From: Paraburkholderia saeva | GTDB lineage: Bacteria > Pseudomonadota > Gammaproteobacteria > Burkholderiales > Burkholderiaceae | Length of the DNA stretch: 64,000 nucleotides | Reading direction: 5' to 3' | NCBI RefSeq assembly: GCF_907164555.1 | Contig: NZ_CAJQZC010000005.1 | Span: forward strand, 372,001-436,000 | Shown: piece after piece, positions 41,958-52,088 of the stretch | Layout: each line of letters begins with the position of its first letter | Numbering within the stretch: position 1 is the stretch's first letter | Position numbers and translations under genes: made by a program | Notes under the pieces: generated by a model | Seen by the model: only the letters and a program-made list of their open reading frames with translations | Told to the model about the DNA's origin: nothing | The model's database searches: none

Positions 41958-43280
41958 ATGAGCGCGTCGAAGCTCCAGTCGTGGGGGCATTACCCCTACG
42001 CGCCCCAATCCAGTCATCCGCTGTCGTGGCGTGACGCCGTCCAGGCTGAACTGGACGGCACGCGCGCCCGCTTCGGCACGACCTTGCCGTTCGGCAACGG
42101 CCGCAGCTATGGCGACAGCTGTCTCGCGGCGACCGATCACGTCCTCCATATGCGCGGCCTCGGCCGCTTTATCAGCGCCGACTGGGAGCGCGGCATCCTG
42201 CGCGCGGAAGCCGGCGTGATGTTGGGCGAGGTGCTGGAACTGTCGATTCCGCGCGGCTGGATGCTCCCGGTGACGCCCGGCACGCAGTTCGTGACGCTCG
42301 CCGGCGCGGTGGCCAACGATGTCCACGGCAAGAACCACCACGTACGCGGCACGTTCGGACGGCACGTCCGGCGGTTTTCGTTGCTGCGCTCGGATCGCGA
42401 ACCGACCGAATGCGCGCCCGGCGAAAACGACGATCTGTTTCGCGCGACGATCAGCGGGCTCGGCCTGACGGGCGTCATCGAATGGGTCGAAATCCAGCTG
42501 ATGCCGGTGCGCTCCAGCCGCATTTCATTGACGAGCATCCGCTTTGCCAATCTCGACGAGTTCCTCGCGCTGTCGAGCGAACTCGATCCGCATCACGAAT
42601 ACGGCGTGGCGTGGGTCGACTGCCTCGCGAGCGGCGATTCGCTCGGGCGCGGCATTTACATGTCAGGCGATCACGCGGCGGATGGCGATTTCTCGATAAA
42701 AGGTACCCGTCGGCGCAACGTGCCGTTCGTGCTGCCGTGGTCGCCCGTCAACCGCTACACGCTCAAGATTTTCAACGAGTTCTATTACCGCCGGCAGACG
42801 CAGCGCGTCGAGCATTCGGGCGTCGATTTCGCGAGCTTTTTCTATCCGCTCGATGGTGTGCGCAACTGGAACCGCATATACGGGCGACGCGGCTTCCAGC
42901 AGCATCAGTGCGTCATTCCCGAGGCGGCATCACGCGATGCACTGAAGGAAATTCTTGCGACGATTGCGAAAAGCGGCCTCGGATCGTGCCTTGCGGTGCT
43001 GAAACGCTGCGGAACGCTGGTTTCGCCAGGGCTGCTGTCGTTTCCGATGCCGGGCGTCTCCCTCGCGCTGGATTTCCCGCAGCGCGAACGCCGCAACGAG
43101 GCGCTTTTCCTGCGGCTCGACGCGATTGTCAACGAAGCGGGCGGTCGCCAGTATCCGGCGAAGGACGCCCACATGAGCGGGGCGGACTTTCGCGCCGCGT
43201 ATCCCGCGTGGCAGGAACTCGAACGCAATCGCGATCCTGCCCTGATGTCTCGTTTCTGGAAACGGACCACACAGACATGA
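41958..43280 (+). CDS. DprE1-like FAD-dependent oxidoreductase
   Basis: The 440-residue flavoprotein matches mycobacterial DprE1, which oxidises decaprenylphosphoryl-ribose at C2'. FAD-domain blocks are TTLPFGNGRSYGDSCLA (about 41-57), VTPGTQFVTLAGAVANDVHGKNHH (written here in two overlapping conserved parts) and LGLTGVIEWVEIQL. The C-terminal LLSFPMPGVSLALDFP and YPAKDAHMSG correspond to the substrate region with the conserved Lys (Lys402, equal to Lys418 of DprE1). The Cys387 of mycobacterial DprE1 is Ala370 here. It overlaps the next gene by 4 nt. The natural substrate should be a polyprenylphosphoryl ribose. Confidence 0.88.
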   Translation: MSASKLQSWGHYPYAPQSSHPLSWRDAVQAELDGTRARFGTTLPFGNGRSYGDSCLAATDHVLHMRGLGRFISADWERGILRAEAGVMLGEVLELSIPRGWMLPVTPGTQFVTLAGAVANDVHGKNHHVRGTFGRHVRRFSLLRSDREPTECAPGENDDLFRATISGLGLTGVIEWVEIQLMPVRSSRISLTSIRFANLDEFLALSSELDPHHEYGVAWVDCLASGDSLGRGIYMSGDHAADGDFSIKGTRRRNVPFVLPWSPVNRYTLKIFNEFYYRRQTQRVEHSGVDFASFFYPLDGVRNWNRIYGRRGFQQHQCVIPEAASRDALKEILATIAKSGLGSCLAVLKRCGTLVSPGLLSFPMPGVSLALDFPQRERRNEALFLRLDAIVNEAGGRQYPAKDAHMSGADFRAAYPAWQELERNRDPALMSRFWKRTTQT

Positions 43281-44017
43281 AAAACATCCTGATCGTGGGC
43301 GGCTCGTCCGCCATTGCAGTGGCATGCGCGCGTCGCTGGGCCAAGGAGGGCGCGAACCTGTTCCTGACGGGGCGGCACGAAGTCCGGCTCGCGGCCGTCG
43401 CGCAAGACCTCCGCGTGCGGGGGGCGCCTTCGGTGGAAACGCACATGCTCGACATGAACGACCATCTGCAGCACGCCACGATGCTGAAGGCCTGTCAGGC
43501 GGCGTTCGGACGGATCGACATCGTGCTGATCGCGCACGGCACGCTGTCCAACCAGGCGCAGTGCGAGCGCGACGTGGAAGCGGCGATGCGCGAACTGTCG
43601 ACCAATGCGATGTCGACGATTGCGCTGCTCACATTGCTGGCGGGCGTGTTCGAGAGCCAGAAAAGCGGCACGATCGCTGTGATTTCGTCGGTGGCGGGCG
43701 ACCGCGGACGACCGTCAAATTATGTCTATGGCGCGGCGAAGGCGGCGGTGGGCACCTTCTGCGAGGGGTTGCGGGCGCGTCTCTTCAAGTCCGGCGTCCG
43801 TGTGCTGACGATCAAACCGGGTTTCGTGGATACACCGATGACGGCCGGCCTGTCGCTGCCCGGGCCGCTCGTCGCCTCGCCGGAGCGCGTCGCGACCGAT
43901 ATCGTGCGCGCCGTCGAGCGCGGCCGGGACGCGCTGTACACCCCGTGGTTCTGGAGCGGCATCATGCTGATCATCCGCTCGCTGCCGGAGTTCGTTTTCA
44001 AGCGGGTTTCGCTGTGA
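43277..44017 (+). CDS. DprE2-like short-chain dehydrogenase
   Basis: The 246-residue SDR starts MKNILIVGGSSAIAVACARRW (dinucleotide-binding motif GGSSAIA) and has the catalytic Ser and Tyr-x3-Lys in IAVISSVAGDRGRPSNYVYGAAKAA. In mycobacteria DprE2 reduces the keto product of DprE1, so that the two together convert ribose to arabinose on the lipid carrier. The membrane-associated C-terminus (WFWSGIMLIIRSLPEFVFKRV) is shared with DprE2-type SDRs. The ATGA overlap with the DprE1-like gene shows translational coupling. Confidence 0.88.
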   Translation: MKNILIVGGSSAIAVACARRWAKEGANLFLTGRHEVRLAAVAQDLRVRGAPSVETHMLDMNDHLQHATMLKACQAAFGRIDIVLIAHGTLSNQAQCERDVEAAMRELSTNAMSTIALLTLLAGVFESQKSGTIAVISSVAGDRGRPSNYVYGAAKAAVGTFCEGLRARLFKSGVRVLTIKPGFVDTPMTAGLSLPGPLVASPERVATDIVRAVERGRDALYTPWFWSGIMLIIRSLPEFVFKRVSL

Positions 44018-44066
44018 GCGCGGCCGCCCGGCCATGGCGGTGGATATCGGACGCGCGGAGGCCAGC

Positions 44067-44492
44067 ATGAACAGCCCGACGCTCGATGCGCCATTGGGCC
44101 GCTCGCGGCTTGTCGTCTGGTACGCGATTTTCGCGGCGATCTCGATCGGCGCGAATCTCGGCAGCCAGAAATTCGCGTTCTGGCTTTATCAGGGTGCGTT
44201 CGCGGTGCCGCTCTCCGTGTGCATTGGCACGGGCGTAGGCCTCGTCGTCAAATACCTGCTCGACAAGGCGTGGATCTTCCGTTATCCGCACCGCAGCGTC
44301 GCGCATGGCATCCAGACCTTCGCGATGTACGTCGCGATGGGCCTCGGCACCACGCTGGTGTTCTGGGTAGTCGAGTTCGGCGCCGACGCCATTTTTCATA
44401 CGGAACCCGCGCGGCTCATGGGCGGCGCCATCGGCCTCGTGCTTGGTTATTTCGCCAAATATCACCTCGACAAGCGCTTCGTCTTCGCGTGA
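44067..44492 (+). CDS. GtrA-like small membrane protein (Rv3789-type)
   Basis: The 141-residue protein has four hydrophobic segments: LVVWYAIFAAISIGANLG, FAVPLSVCIGTGVGLVVKYLLD, FAMYVAMGLGTTLVFWVVEFG and LMGGAIGLVLGYFAKYHLDK. The repeat of K-Y-x-LD-K (VVKYLLDKAWIF and AKYHLDKRFVF) is the GtrA family hallmark. GtrA proteins are thought to help move polyprenyl-linked sugars. In Mycobacterium a GtrA protein (Rv3789) sits next to DprE1 and DprE2, as here. An ATG at 44034 is an alternative start; 44067 has GGAGG upstream. Confidence 0.82.
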   Translation: MNSPTLDAPLGRSRLVVWYAIFAAISIGANLGSQKFAFWLYQGAFAVPLSVCIGTGVGLVVKYLLDKAWIFRYPHRSVAHGIQTFAMYVAMGLGTTLVFWVVEFGADAIFHTEPARLMGGAIGLVLGYFAKYHLDKRFVFA

Positions 44493-44703
44493 ACCGGAGT
44501 GCGCTGGCGCACAGAGCGCCGCGCGCCGCGCCTTTAGGATGCAGACAGTAACGTGTGGTATCGCGGCCTCATTCCGCGAGCGCCGCATGCTATGACGAAA
44601 GCCGCTTTTCTGTGCGCATTCCCCGCGATGTTCAGGCGAAGCGCCAGCGCCGCGGCGACATCCGGCTCATTGCGAAACCGACGCTCCGGCGGCGAGGTGT
44701 GAC

Positions 44704-46125
44704 ATGACAAGCGCGACGATCCCGCTGTGTGTGGATCTGGACGGCACGCTCACGCGAACCGACTTCCTGCTCGAAAGCTTCCTCGTGCTGCTGAAGCAGA
44801 ACCCGCTCGCGCTGTTTCTGTGCATCGCCTGGGCGCTGCGCGGCAAGGCGCATCTGAAGGAACAGATCGCAAAACGCGTGACGATCGACGTCGGCGTGCT
44901 GCCATACAACACTCAACTCGTCGACTATCTGCGCGACGAGCATTCCGCCGGCCGCACGCTCTATCTGTGCACGGCGTCAAACCAGCGTTTCGCGAGTCAG
45001 GTCGCCGAGCATTTCGGGCTGTTCAAGGGCGTGCTTGCGAGCACCGCGGATCACAACCTGATTGGCCGCAACAAGGCCGATGCGCTCGTCGAACAGTTCG
45101 GCGATCACGGCTTCGACTACTGCGGCGATGCGCTCGCCGATGTGCCCGTGTGGCGCAGGGCGCGGCAGGCGATTGTCGTCGGCGACAAGCATATGGCCGC
45201 CGCGGCTCGCAAGGTCAATCAGGCGATCATCTTCTTCGAACGCAAGCGCCAGTTCATTCCGCTTGTGCTGAAGGAAATGCGTGTGCATCAGTGGGTCAAG
45301 AACGTGCTGATCTTCGTGCCGTTGCTGACTGCACACAAGTTCACCGATATCCACGCATTGATTGCCGCCTGCGTGGCGTTTGCGTCGTTCAGTCTGTGCG
45401 CGTCATCGGTTTATCTGCTCAACGACATGCTCGATCTCGACGCCGACCGCCGGCATGCGCGAAAGCGCAGCCGGCCGTTTGCATCGGGGAACCTGTCGCT
45501 GTCGTTTGGCATTGTAATGACGGTCCTCTTGCTGGTGGCGGGCGCGGGTCTCGCGGCGCTGCTGCCGTGGCAGTTCGGCGTCGTGCTGGCCGGTTACCTG
45601 GCGGTGACCGTCGCGTATTCGTTCAGCCTGAAGCGCATGGCGCTGATCGACGTATTCACGCTCGCATGCCTTTACACCGTGCGCGTGATCGCGGGCGGCG
45701 CGGCGAACGATATCGCACTGTCGTACTGGCTGATTCTCTTTTGCGTGCCGATCTTCCTGAGCCTCGCGATGGTCAAGCGCTACGTGGAACTCGAAAGCAT
45801 CCTGCGTCTTGGCAAGATGGAAGCGGCAGGGCGCGGCTATATCACGCAGGACATGTCGATCCTTCGTTCGTTCGGCACTTCGTCGGCGTATCTGGCCGTG
45901 CTCGTGCTGGCGCTCTATCTGAACTCGCCGGAACTCAAGGCGCTTTATCGTCATCCGCAGATGATGTGGGCGGTATTCGCGTTGACACTCTACTGGGTAA
46001 GCCGCATCTGGATGTTCGCGTTTCGCGGCCAGATGCACGACGATCCGATCGTGTTCGCGTTCAAGGATCGCGTCAGTTGCGGGGTGATCGGACTGTGTGG
46101 CGTTTGCATGGTGCTCGCGATCTAG
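44704..46125 (+). CDS. Fusion of HAD-type hydrolase and UbiA-type prenyl phosphoribosyltransferase
   Basis: The 473-residue protein has two parts. Residues 1-175 are a HAD hydrolase: VDLDGTLTRTDFL with nucleophile Asp11, YLCTASNQ as motif II and YCGDALADVPVW as the acidic motif IV. Residues about 180-473 are a UbiA-fold membrane enzyme: MRVHQWVKNVLIFVPLL, SSVYLLNDMLDLDADRRH (N-D-x3-D-x3-D, Mg-diphosphate binding) and RPFASGNLS, then FTLACLYTVRVIAGG. In Mycobacterium the related UbiA protein (Rv3806c) adds phosphoribose to decaprenyl phosphate, and a phosphatase then removes the 5-phosphate. The fusion could do both. Confidence 0.83.
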   Translation: MTSATIPLCVDLDGTLTRTDFLLESFLVLLKQNPLALFLCIAWALRGKAHLKEQIAKRVTIDVGVLPYNTQLVDYLRDEHSAGRTLYLCTASNQRFASQVAEHFGLFKGVLASTADHNLIGRNKADALVEQFGDHGFDYCGDALADVPVWRRARQAIVVGDKHMAAAARKVNQAIIFFERKRQFIPLVLKEMRVHQWVKNVLIFVPLLTAHKFTDIHALIAACVAFASFSLCASSVYLLNDMLDLDADRRHARKRSRPFASGNLSLSFGIVMTVLLLVAGAGLAALLPWQFGVVLAGYLAVTVAYSFSLKRMALIDVFTLACLYTVRVIAGGAANDIALSYWLILFCVPIFLSLAMVKRYVELESILRLGKMEAAGRGYITQDMSILRSFGTSSAYLAVLVLALYLNSPELKALYRHPQMMWAVFALTLYWVSRIWMFAFRGQMHDDPIVFAFKDRVSCGVIGLCGVCMVLAI

Positions 46126-46236
46126 TCTCGCTCGCCCGGACGTGCTACGTGACGTGCAGATGAAACGCGGCGGTGCAGGAGGGACCTGAACTGCCGCGTT
46201 GTTACGTCGTGTTCAACGCAACCTGTCGAAGCACCC

Positions 46237-46734
46237 TCACACAGCCGGAATCACCAGCACCTGACCCGGATAGATCTTGTCCGGGCTCTTCAGCATCGGT
46301 GTGTTCGCCTGAAAGATCACATCGTTCTTCGCGCCGCTGCCGTAGTACTTCTCCGCGATCTTCCACAGGTTGTCGCCAGCGACGACCGTATGGAACTGTG
46401 CTTCCGGCGCCGGGTGGGTGACCGTGAGCCGATCGTCCACTTTTTCGACGTTGTGCACGTTGCCGGCCGCGACGAGGATTTTTTCTTTCGTCGCCGTATC
46501 GGGCGCTTCGCCCGATACGGTGACCGTATGACTCGCGCCGTCGAAGGTGACCTGCAGGTTGGCGGCGTTCAGGCCCTGCACATGGATGTAGTTCGCAATC
46601 GCGTCGCCCGCAATCCTGTTCAGTGCGGCGACATCCACGGGTGCCGCGGCGGGCGCCTGTGCGGCTTGCGCGGATGCCGCTGTCGTGCCGAACAGCTTTT
46701 CTCCAGCGTCCTTGATGAAACTGAGAATACCCAT
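46237..46734 (-). CDS. kbp: BON-LysM domain protein (Kbp/YgaU-like)
   Basis: The 165-residue product starts MGILSFIKDAGEKLFG, then has a BON domain (ALNRIAGDAIANYIHVQGLNAANLQVTFDG to VHNVEKVDDRLTV, about 33-105) and a C-terminal LysM domain (FHTVVAGDNLWKIAEKYYG to PDKIYPGQVLVIP). This two-domain form is the potassium-binding protein Kbp (YgaU) of E. coli, here with a longer Ala-rich linker. No signal peptide is present, so it is cytosolic as in E. coli. It is monocistronic and convergent with the HAD-UbiA gene. Confidence 0.9.
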   Translation of the reverse strand: MGILSFIKDAGEKLFGTTAASAQAAQAPAAAPVDVAALNRIAGDAIANYIHVQGLNAANLQVTFDGASHTVTVSGEAPDTATKEKILVAAGNVHNVEKVDDRLTVTHPAPEAQFHTVVAGDNLWKIAEKYYGSGAKNDVIFQANTPMLKSPDKIYPGQVLVIPAV

Positions 46735-47177
46735 CGATCGTTCTCCTGACGTGATGAAGAGGGCGTGTGCGGCCCTCGTGATCCGGTCGAAAATCGACCA
46801 GAAAGAACGATCAATTGTAGGAAGGCGCGCTGGGAGAATTGTCAAAAAAGATGGGGCAGACGGCGCGGCCAATGAGGGCCAGGCGCGCGCGAAGTAACAT
46901 GAAATCCGACAGCCGGACACCCGACGACGACGTCTGACCGACCAAGGCTTCCCCGGCATCGCCGGGCGCCGCTGCGGACCCCACTCGCCGCTCTCAGCCC
47001 AGAGCGGCTCGATTTGCCTTACCCGTCACGCGTGCCGCGCAGCGGACAAAGCGCCCCACTGATATGGCCGCCGCGCGAGTGGCTGCGTCCACGTTGTCCT
47101 GCATACCGTGTATCCCGGCCCGTCAGCGTTGCCATCACAGCGCGCACGATAACGGGCCATCAAACGAGCCTTGCAAC
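46735..47177. other. 443-bp gap between kbp and glxR
   Basis: No gene is supported. Frames passing through are arginine-rich with poor ribosome binding sites. The kbp promoter should be near 46745-46860, where an A+T-richer stretch (GAAAGAACGATCAATTGTAGG) occurs. I see no obvious terminator for glxR. Confidence 0.5.
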
Positions 47178-48086
47178 TCAGGCGGCTTTCACTTCCTTGC
47201 CCGGTGCCTGCGCGACTTCGAAGTTCGCCATGATTTCCAGTGCACGCACCATTGCCGAGTGATCCCACGCCTTGCCGCCGTTCGCCGCGCACACGCTGAA
47301 CAGTTGCTGCGCGCTCGCAGTGTGGGGCAGCGCGATGCCGAGCTTGCGCGCGCCATCGAGTGCGAGATTCAGGTCTTTCTGATGCAGTTCGATGCGGAAG
47401 CCCGGATCGAACGTGCGCTTCGTCATGCGTTCGCCGTGCACTTCGAGAATGCGCGACGAAGCGAAGCCGCCCATCAGGGCCTTGCGTACGCGTTCCGGAT
47501 CGGCGCCCGAACGCGCGGCAAACAGCAGCGCTTCGGCAACGGCCTCGATGTTCAACGCGACGATGATCTGGTTCGCGACCTTGCACGTCTGACCGGCACC
47601 GTTGTCGCCGATGAGCGAGATGTTCTTGCCCATCAGGTCAAAGAGCGGCTTCGCGAGGTCGAACGATTTCTGCGGGCCGCCCACCATGATCGTCAGCGTC
47701 GCTTCACGTGCGCCGACTTCGCCGCCCGATACCGGCGCGTCGAGGTAGTCGCAGCCGAGCGCGTTGATCTTTTTCGCGAACGCCTGGGTTTCGAGCGGCG
47801 AAATCGAGCTCATGTCGATGACGAGCTTGCCCTTCGTGAGGCCGTTCGCTATGCCGTCGTCGGCGAACAGTACGTTGGCGACGTCAGGCGTGTCCGGCAC
47901 CATCGAGATGACGATATCTGCGGCTTTCGCGACGGCAGTCGAGTTCTCGACGACCGTGGTCTGCGTGCGCAGGTCGTCCGGCACCGGATATGCGCCGTTG
48001 ACGATCAGCGTGTGACCACCCTTGATGAGATTGCGCGCCATATGCGCGCCCATGATGCCGAGGCCGATGAAACCAATTTTTGCCAT
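47178..48086 (-). CDS. glxR: 2-hydroxy-3-oxopropionate (tartronate semialdehyde) reductase
   Basis: The 302-residue enzyme belongs to the beta-hydroxyacid dehydrogenase family: IGFIGLGIMGAHMARNLIKGGH (NAD binding), VISMVPDTPDV, IDMSSISP, DYLDAPVSGGEVGAREATLTIMVGG (substrate motif) and GAGQTCKVANQIIVALN (catalytic Lys). It reduces tartronate semialdehyde to D-glycerate. It is the third gene of gcl-hyi-glxR, which turns glyoxylate into glycerate. It starts 71 nt after hyi; an AGACACATC stretch precedes the ATG. Confidence 0.93.
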   Translation of the reverse strand: MAKIGFIGLGIMGAHMARNLIKGGHTLIVNGAYPVPDDLRTQTTVVENSTAVAKAADIVISMVPDTPDVANVLFADDGIANGLTKGKLVIDMSSISPLETQAFAKKINALGCDYLDAPVSGGEVGAREATLTIMVGGPQKSFDLAKPLFDLMGKNISLIGDNGAGQTCKVANQIIVALNIEAVAEALLFAARSGADPERVRKALMGGFASSRILEVHGERMTKRTFDPGFRIELHQKDLNLALDGARKLGIALPHTASAQQLFSVCAANGGKAWDHSAMVRALEIMANFEVAQAPGKEVKAA

Positions 48087-48157
48087 TGATGTGTCTCCGT
48101 GATGCCGGGTTGATCGTTCGAAATTGCGCGATGTCGCGTGTTGACGCTGGCCGTGGC

Positions 48158-48955
48158 CTAGGCGGCGACGCGTGACTGGCCCGCGATACGCTGAAGCCAG
48201 TCGAGACCTGCGACGGTCGTCGTGCGCGGCTTGTATTCGCAGCCGATGTAGCCTGCGTAACCCAGCGAATCGAGCAGTTCGAACAGGAACGGGTAGTTGA
48301 TCTCGCCGGTGCCCGGCTCGTTGCGGCCGGGGTTGTCGGCGAGCTGGATGTGTGCGATCTGCGGCAGGTTCTTTTTGATCGTCGCCGCGAGTTCGCCTTC
48401 CATGCGCTGCATGTGATAGATGTCGTACTGCAGGAACAGGTTGTCCGAGCCGACCGCGCGAATCACGTCGAGACCTTCCGACGAACGGTTCAGCGCGAAG
48501 CCGGGAATATCGTAAGAATTGCACGGTTCGACCAGCAGGCGGATGCCTTCTTTTTTCAGCGCTTCGGCGGCAAAACGCAGGTTGTCGACGATCGTCGAGC
48601 GCGCCTTGTCCTTGTCGATGCCGGCCGTCGGAATGCCCACGAGGCAGTTCAGTTGCGGCACCTTCAGCGCCTTCGCGTATTCGATCGCGCGCCCGACGCC
48701 TTCCTGGAATTCGCCGACGCGATCCGGCAGGCACGCGATGCCACGTTCGCCGGCATCCCAGTTGCCCGCGGGCAGGTTGTGCAGCACGAGCTTCAGACGA
48801 TTCTGCTCGAGACGTTCGGCCAGTTCGGCTGCCTTGAACGGGTAGGGGAACAGAAATTCGACGGCGTCGAAGCCCGCGCCCGCCGCCGCCGCGAAGCGGT
48901 CGAGGAACGGGACTTCGTTGAACAGCATGGTCAGATTGGCTGCAAATTTAGGCAT
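48158..48955 (-). CDS. hyi: Hydroxypyruvate isomerase
   Basis: The 265-residue TIM-barrel protein has MPKFAANLTMLFNEVPFLDRF at the start, then GFDAVEFLFPYPF, LVLHNLPAGNWDAGERGIACLP, LLVEPCNSYDIPGFALN (Glu metal ligand) and QYDIYHMQRMEG (Asp and His ligands), then GEINYPFLFELLDSLGYAGYIGCEYKP. This is the Hyi family, which interconverts hydroxypyruvate and tartronate semialdehyde. It sits between gcl and glxR, the standard glyoxylate operon order, with a 45-nt gap after gcl. Confidence 0.94.
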   Translation of the reverse strand: MPKFAANLTMLFNEVPFLDRFAAAAGAGFDAVEFLFPYPFKAAELAERLEQNRLKLVLHNLPAGNWDAGERGIACLPDRVGEFQEGVGRAIEYAKALKVPQLNCLVGIPTAGIDKDKARSTIVDNLRFAAEALKKEGIRLLVEPCNSYDIPGFALNRSSEGLDVIRAVGSDNLFLQYDIYHMQRMEGELAATIKKNLPQIAHIQLADNPGRNEPGTGEINYPFLFELLDSLGYAGYIGCEYKPRTTTVAGLDWLQRIAGQSRVAA

Positions 48956-49000
48956 GGTTCGAAAGATTTCCGGCTGGTCGGTCAGTTGAAAAGAAGAAGC

Positions 49001-50776
<1,776 letters not shown>

Positions 50777-51038
50777 GAATGTCTCCTGAATGTCTTTGAA
50801 TGCTGTCTGAACTGCGTCGGGCGAGCCGTTGCAGGCTGTTGAGATGCACTTTAGGCTTCACGCGAAGGTTTGATAAGATCGCTTCAGGTCACTTATTCCG
50901 AAACAAAAAGTATGGAATGCGGTTTTTACGGGCTTCGCCTGTCAGTGGCACGCGGAGAGGCGCAAAAACGCCGCAACTTCTTGCAGGGGACCGGGGTAAC
51001 GCGCTAAAGCGCGAACGCCGGTCGACAGGAGACAGGAC
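50777..51038. promoter_or_regulatory. Divergent promoter region gcl / LysR
   Basis: The 262-bp gap holds an A+T-rich centre (50890-50920) with ATTCC (50895-50899) and GGAAT (50914-50918) as an inverted repeat with a 14-bp spacer, a plausible LysR site. A purine-rich GACAGGAGACAGG precedes the LysR start. Confidence 0.5.
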
Positions 51039-51950
51039 ATGGACCGCTTCAAGCAGATCGAAACCTTCGTGCGGGTCGCCGATGCGGGCAGCCTCGCGGC
51101 CGCGGCGCTGGAAGAGGGCGTGTCGCCCGTGATCCTCGGGCGCCGGATCGACGCGCTCGAAAAGCGGCTCGGCGTGAAGCTGATGTACCGCTCGACGCGG
51201 CGGCTCGTCGTCAGCGAAGAGGGCGCGGCGTTTCTCGAGCGCTGCCGGGGGCTTCTGAGCGAATGGGATCAGGCCGAAAACGAACTGACGGCGGGGCGGC
51301 GCGCGGTCAGCGGCCACCTGATCGTCTCGGCGCCCGCCGCTTTCGGGCGCAAGCACGTGGCGCCGCTCGCGCCGGCGTTTCTCGTCGACAAGCCGGAGCT
51401 GCAGCTGTCGTTCAATCTGACCGATCGGGTCGTCGACCTCGTGCGCGAGGGTTACGACCTGTCGATTCGCATTGGCGGTGCCGTGGACCCGAATTTCGTC
51501 GCGGTGAAACTGGCGACGAACCGGCGCGTCGTCTGCGGCACGCCCGACTATTTCCGCAAGCACGACCGGCCGAAAACGCTCGAAGACCTGCCGCAGCACA
51601 ACTGCCTCGCGTTCAATCTGCAGGGCGGCCAGAACCGCGGCTGGTATTTCCGGCGCAATGGCAAACTGGCGACGGTGCGCGTCGGCGGCACGCTCGACTG
51701 CAACGATGGCGAACTGCTGCACCGCTGGGTGTCAGAAGGACTCGGGCTCGGCTGGCGCTCGACGTGGGAAGTGCAGCAGCAACTCGCGCGCGGCGAACTG
51801 GAAACGGTGCTCGACGAATTCGCGCTGCCCGACTACGACATCCTCGCGGTCTACCCGCAGCAGCGCTACGTGCCCGCAAAAGTGCGCTACTTCATCGACT
51901 ATCTGAAGGACGTCTATGCGCGCGACGATTACTGGAGCGGTGTAGCGTAG
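51039..51950 (+). CDS. LysR-type regulator next to the glyoxylate operon
   Basis: The 303-residue protein begins MDRFKQIETFVRVADAGSLAAAALEEGVSPVILGRRIDALEKRLG (LysR helix-turn-helix, residues about 3-60, conserved in pieces). The effector domain has GHLIVSAPAAFGRKHVAPLAPAFL, DLVREGYDLSIRIGGAVD and a terminal YVPAKVRYFIDYLKDVYA, as in the LTTR group of CrgA type. By position it should control gcl-hyi-glxR and itself; the effector may be glyoxylate or a precursor (allantoin, glycolate), which sequence cannot tell. Confidence 0.9.
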   Translation: MDRFKQIETFVRVADAGSLAAAALEEGVSPVILGRRIDALEKRLGVKLMYRSTRRLVVSEEGAAFLERCRGLLSEWDQAENELTAGRRAVSGHLIVSAPAAFGRKHVAPLAPAFLVDKPELQLSFNLTDRVVDLVREGYDLSIRIGGAVDPNFVAVKLATNRRVVCGTPDYFRKHDRPKTLEDLPQHNCLAFNLQGGQNRGWYFRRNGKLATVRVGGTLDCNDGELLHRWVSEGLGLGWRSTWEVQQQLARGELETVLDEFALPDYDILAVYPQQRYVPAKVRYFIDYLKDVYARDDYWSGVA

Positions 51951-52088
51951 TCATCGAGACGCGCCGCAGCCGGGTCGATAGCGCGCGCCCGTCAGGCCGC
52001 GGTCGATATTTTTCGCCGGGATGCCGCGAAGGCGGGAATAAACCCGGAACGCGACCAGTATTGCAGCCGTGAAGCCAGGAGGGCCCGC

